A DNA stretch of 32,469 nucleotides, taken from assembly GCA_028687495.1 (NCBI GenBank), contig JAQUAA010000002.1:1-32469 (forward strand), written 5' to 3'. Below, piece after piece: positions 29,952 to 32,469 of this stretch (the stretch's first letter is position 1; the number at the start of each line of letters is the position of its first letter). Source of the stretch: Minisyncoccota bacterium (GTDB lineage: Bacteria > Patescibacteriota > Minisyncoccia > Minisyncoccales > RBG-13-42-11). A model generated the notes under the pieces. It did not search any database. It was not told the origin of the DNA and saw nothing but the letters and a program-made list of their open reading frames with translations. Position numbers and translations under genes: made by a program.

Positions 29952-31363
29952 TAGAGTCGAGGAAACAATGGCTCGCTTTTTTGAATTTTTATTTGTTTTA
30001 GTATTTTTTCCGAAGTTTCTGGCAAGAATGGTCTTATCAATCCGGCAATTTCATTAAGGGCGAATAACAAATTACCTATAACCTCTTTTTGATTTTCTTT
30101 CACCTCCCATGGCCGTTCTTCCTCGATATATCTGTCGCAAGCGCCTATTAATCCCCAAATGGAAACCAAGGCCTCATTGAATTTGGGTACTTCCAAGGAT
30201 TTCTTCAAATTATTTTTTACTTTTTCCGTTTCCTTCTCGAATTTTTCCTTTACTGGTTTTATATTCTTAGCGAGCGTAAGTACTCTCGCCGTTAAATTGC
30301 CCAGTCCCTTAGCCAAATCGGCATTGTATCTTTCTTCAAATTTCTCGTAACTGAAGTCGCCGTCCTCAGCCGAAGGAATTTCTCTCAGTAAAAAGTATCT
30401 GACGCTATCGGTGCCGTATTTTTTCACCAATTCGAAGGGATCGACGACATTCCCAAGGCTTTTGGACATCTTCTGACCGCCAGAAGTCAGATAACCATGA
30501 ATGAAAATGTTTTTCGGCAGTTCCAGTTTCAACGATAAAAGTATGCCCAGCCAGATTACGGCATGAAATCTTAAAATATCCTTTCCGATAAATTGGATAT
30601 CTGGAGGCCAGTAATCTTTGAATTTCTCTCCATTGGGATAGCCTAGAGCCGAAAGATAATTAGCGAGGGCATCTGCCCAGACATAAATAGTTTGCGAATC
30701 ATCATCGGGCACGGGTATGCCCCATTTCAAATCTTTCCGCGGTCTCGAAAAACTTACATCTTCCAAACCCTGTCTGATAAAACTCAGTATTTCGTTTTTC
30801 CTTTCCGCCGGAGTTATCTTAACCTCATTTTTCTCGATTTTCTCTTCTATCTCTTCCGAATATTTAGAAAGCTTGAAAAAGTAATTCTCTTCTTCTATCA
30901 TTTCCGGTTCTTTCTGGTGAATCTTGCATTTTCCTTCAATTAAATCTTTTTTGGTGATAAAAGCTTCGCAACCCACGCAATATAAACCCTGGTATTTCTT
31001 TTTGTAGATATCGCCGTTTTCCCTTAATTTTAACCAGATATCCTGAACCACCGGCCAGTGTCTCGTCTTATCGGTCGTTCTGATGAAATCATCGTTAGAT
31101 AAATTTAGGACATCCTTCAGTTTTTTAAATTGACTTGAAATTTCATCAGTAAATTCTTCCAGTTTCTTTTTGGCATTTTCCGCCGCTTTCACCACTTTTT
31201 GGCCGTGTTCGTCGGTCCCCGTCAAAAAGAAAACGTCTTTACCAGAAAAACGCTGATAACGGGCTATGGTATCGGCCTGAATAAGCTCCAAGGCAAACCC
31301 TATATGGGGAGAAGCATTGGTATAAGCAATGCTCGTAGTTATGTAGAATTTATTTTTCGGCAT
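29951..31363 (-). CDS. metG: Methionyl-tRNA synthetase
   Basis: Class I synthetase, 470 residues from the preferred start (MPKNKFYITTSIAYTNASPH). HIGH is HIGF in ASPHIGFALE; KMSKS is intact (GGQKMSKSLGNVVDPF). A zinc knuckle (CVGCEAFITKKDLIEGKCKIH) and the DxxxWxD-like IYVWADALANYLSALGYP are present. No C-terminal EMAP-type dimerisation domain. In-frame upstream ATGs at 31396 and 31441 exist; the latter overlaps rsmI. A hairpin with a T tract ends at the base before the ATG. Confidence 0.95.
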   Translation of the reverse strand: MPKNKFYITTSIAYTNASPHIGFALELIQADTIARYQRFSGKDVFFLTGTDEHGQKVVKAAENAKKKLEEFTDEISSQFKKLKDVLNLSNDDFIRTTDKTRHWPVVQDIWLKLRENGDIYKKKYQGLYCVGCEAFITKKDLIEGKCKIHQKEPEMIEEENYFFKLSKYSEEIEEKIEKNEVKITPAERKNEILSFIRQGLEDVSFSRPRKDLKWGIPVPDDDSQTIYVWADALANYLSALGYPNGEKFKDYWPPDIQFIGKDILRFHAVIWLGILLSLKLELPKNIFIHGYLTSGGQKMSKSLGNVVDPFELVKKYGTDSVRYFLLREIPSAEDGDFSYEKFEERYNADLAKGLGNLTARVLTLAKNIKPVKEKFEKETEKVKNNLKKSLEVPKFNEALVSIWGLIGACDRYIEEERPWEVKENQKEVIGNLLFALNEIAGLIRPFLPETSEKILKQIKIQKSEPLFPRL

Positions 31364-31391
31364 AAAAACAAAAGAGGAGTTAAATCTCCCC
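31364..31391 (-). terminator. Hairpin with T tract between rsmI and metG
   Basis: On the minus strand GGGGAG (31386-31391) pairs with CTCCTC (31374-31379, one G-U) around ATTTAA and is followed by TTTTGTTTTT, which touches the metG ATG. It could be an rsmI terminator or an attenuator for metG. Confidence 0.5.
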
Positions 31392-31424
31392 TTCATATTA
31401 TCATAAATTCGGCTTGATTGAAAC

Positions 31425-32093
31425 TTATTTTTTACCTTCAATTACGACCACGAATTCGCCTTTTACGACGTCTTTTTCAATTCGTTGCATCACCTCGCTC
31501 ACTTTACCGCGGTAGACCGTCTCGAATTTTTTAGTCAATTCCCGGCAAACCACTATTTTTCTGTTTAAGCAATTGCTCAATTCGCTTAAAGTTTTGATAA
31601 TTCTATAGGGTGATTCATAGAAAATAACCGGGTATTTCGAATCGATGATTTCCTCAAAGAATTTTTTTCTTTTATTTTTCACCGGCGGGAAACCCAAGAA
31701 TAAAAATTTATCCATCGGAAAACCGGAGATTGAAGCAACCGCTGCCGCTGCCGAAGGTCCGGGAATGGAAGTTATTGTTATCTTGTCGTCCTGTTGAATT
31801 GCTGATTCTATCAGTTTGTTGCCAGGATCTGAGATTCCGGGCGTTCCGGCGTCTGAAACCAAGGCTAAATTTTTTCCCTGTTTCAGTAAATCCATAATGT
31901 AATCAATTTTCTGAAATTTTGAATGCTGGTGATAGCTCAGCACGGAAGTTTTTATCTGATAGCGATCCAGCAGTTTCCCCGTCGTCCTCGTATCTTCGCA
32001 CAAAATTAAATCAACCTCCTTTAATACTTCTAAAGCTCGGAGGCTGATGTCTTTAAGATTGCCGATTGGGGTCGCAACGATGTATAAAGCCAT
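31425..32093 (-). CDS. rsmI: 16S rRNA (cytidine-1402-2'-O)-methyltransferase RsmI (short)
   Basis: SAM-dependent methyltransferase of the tetrapyrrole-methylase fold. 222 residues against roughly 270-290 in common RsmI. Seen: YIVATPIGNLKDISLRAL, EDTRTTGKLLDRY, VSDAGTPGISDPGNKLIE, SIPGPSAAAAVASISGFP, FYESPYRI and KGEFVVVIEG. The protein ends right there, so the small C-terminal helical extension is missing. It starts 6 bp after the transporter gene. Confidence 0.94.
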   Translation of the reverse strand: MALYIVATPIGNLKDISLRALEVLKEVDLILCEDTRTTGKLLDRYQIKTSVLSYHQHSKFQKIDYIMDLLKQGKNLALVSDAGTPGISDPGNKLIESAIQQDDKITITSIPGPSAAAAVASISGFPMDKFLFLGFPPVKNKRKKFFEEIIDSKYPVIFYESPYRIIKTLSELSNCLNRKIVVCRELTKKFETVYRGKVSEVMQRIEKDVVKGEFVVVIEGKK

Positions 32094-32099
32094 TTTTAT

Positions 32100-32469
32100 C
32101 TAGGTGACAATTGTTCTCTCCTGGGAAACGTATTCCTTTTTTCTCTTTAATAAATCCCTGATGAATTCAAATAAAATTCCTGTCAAGGGAATGGCCAAAA
32201 CTGCTCCCAGTATTCCTAAAAGCTTGGCCCCTACCGACAAAGAAATTAAAACCATGACCGGCGGCAAGCCGACGAATTTCCTGGTCAGAATGGGAGCAAT
32301 AATATTTCCTTCAACTTGCTGAATTAAAAAGAAAGCGATTAAAACGAAAAACGCTTTTAGCCATGAATCCAGGGCGACGAAAAGAAAAGCAACGGCTCCA
32401 ACGATAACCGGTCCCAAAACGGGAATAAAATTTAAGACGCCAGCCAAAAGAGACAAACTTAACGCATAT
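32100..32469 (-). CDS. AI-2E family transporter (partial, C-terminal part)
   Basis: The frame is open to the right edge (reading YALSLSLLAGVLNFIPVLGP from the edge), so only the last ~122 residues are seen. The LAGVLNFIPVLGPVIVGAVAF segment and the end GILGAVLAIPLTGILFEFI are typical of the AI-2E/PerM permease family. Three to four membrane helices are visible. The function of CPR members is unknown; some relatives export autoinducer-2 or act as antiporters. An apparent TTG start at 32456 is only internal. Confidence 0.88.
   Translation of the reverse strand, partial: YALSLSLLAGVLNFIPVLGPVIVGAVAFLFVALDSWLKAFFVLIAFFLIQQVEGNIIAPILTRKFVGLPPVMVLISLSVGAKLLGILGAVLAIPLTGILFEFIRDLLKRKKEYVSQERTIVT

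Noticed and set aside
1..32469. CRISPR arrays, insertion sequences, prophage or att sites
   Set aside because: No spaced direct repeats, transposase or integrase genes were seen. The window is ordinary core chromosome apart from the two intergenic RNA loci.

Overview
The window looks like a chromosomal segment of a Patescibacteria (Candidate Phyla Radiation) bacterium, most probably from a Parcubacteria-like lineage. This is inferred, not proven. The evidence is dense packing with 1-14 bp overlaps, shortened versions of universal proteins (FtsZ, Mfd, Pth, RsmI, IorA), a DUF5654 protein, tRNA genes without encoded CCA, and few Shine-Dalgarno (SD) sequences. The DNA is AT-rich and looks compositionally even. 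I see no insertion sequence, prophage, CRISPR array or rRNA.

Layout. 1-1502 (-): 5' part of clpB, entering from the left edge. 1572-1644 (-): a tRNA, probably Val, with an odd anticodon loop. 1854-7069 (-): an envelope operon (GT-B glycosyltransferase, EamA transporter, anchored glycoside hydrolase, GT2 glycosyltransferase, HtrA protease). 7201-12685 (-): a translation and division operon in the order lepB, hisS, HIT, rpsU, yqeY, ybeY, ftsA, ftsZ. 12766-13272 (+): pth. 13263-13721 (-): a transcription unit with a consensus promoter, a structured leader of about 200 nt and a 51-residue Cys-containing microprotein. 13709-18147 (+): a compact mfd, topA, tRNA-Leu(CAA) and a DUF5654 gene. 18144-18737 (-): a Sua5/TsaC gene. 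18771-19077 (-): an apparent RNA locus with three SD-like motifs and a strong terminator. 19087-21328 (-): yvcK and a GlmU-like gene. 21375-22640 (+): murA. 22637-32469 (-): AI-2E transporter (partial), rsmI, metG, tatD, leuS, glmS, iorA, iorB.

How the genes fit together. GlmS, the GlmU-like protein, YvcK and MurA form an amino-sugar/peptidoglycan precursor theme. FtsA and FtsZ drive division, and the left operon modifies the envelope. HisRS, LeuRS, MetRS, bS21, Pth, RsmI, YbeY, Sua5 and two tRNAs serve translation. IorAB points to fermentative 2-oxoacid metabolism.

Most unusual signal. The minus-strand leader at 13486-13687 folds on paper into a four-way junction. It is closed by 9 + 16 bp and has arms of 13, 8 and 10 bp. 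Wobble pairs favour RNA from the minus strand. One hairpin loop carries a perfect 7-nt complement of the microprotein's SD. This is a candidate undescribed translational switch. Other oddities are an FtsZ without C-terminal tail and with Asp-to-Asn in the T7 loop, MurA with Asp in place of the catalytic Cys, an IorA without its ferredoxin domain, and several predicted leaderless starts.
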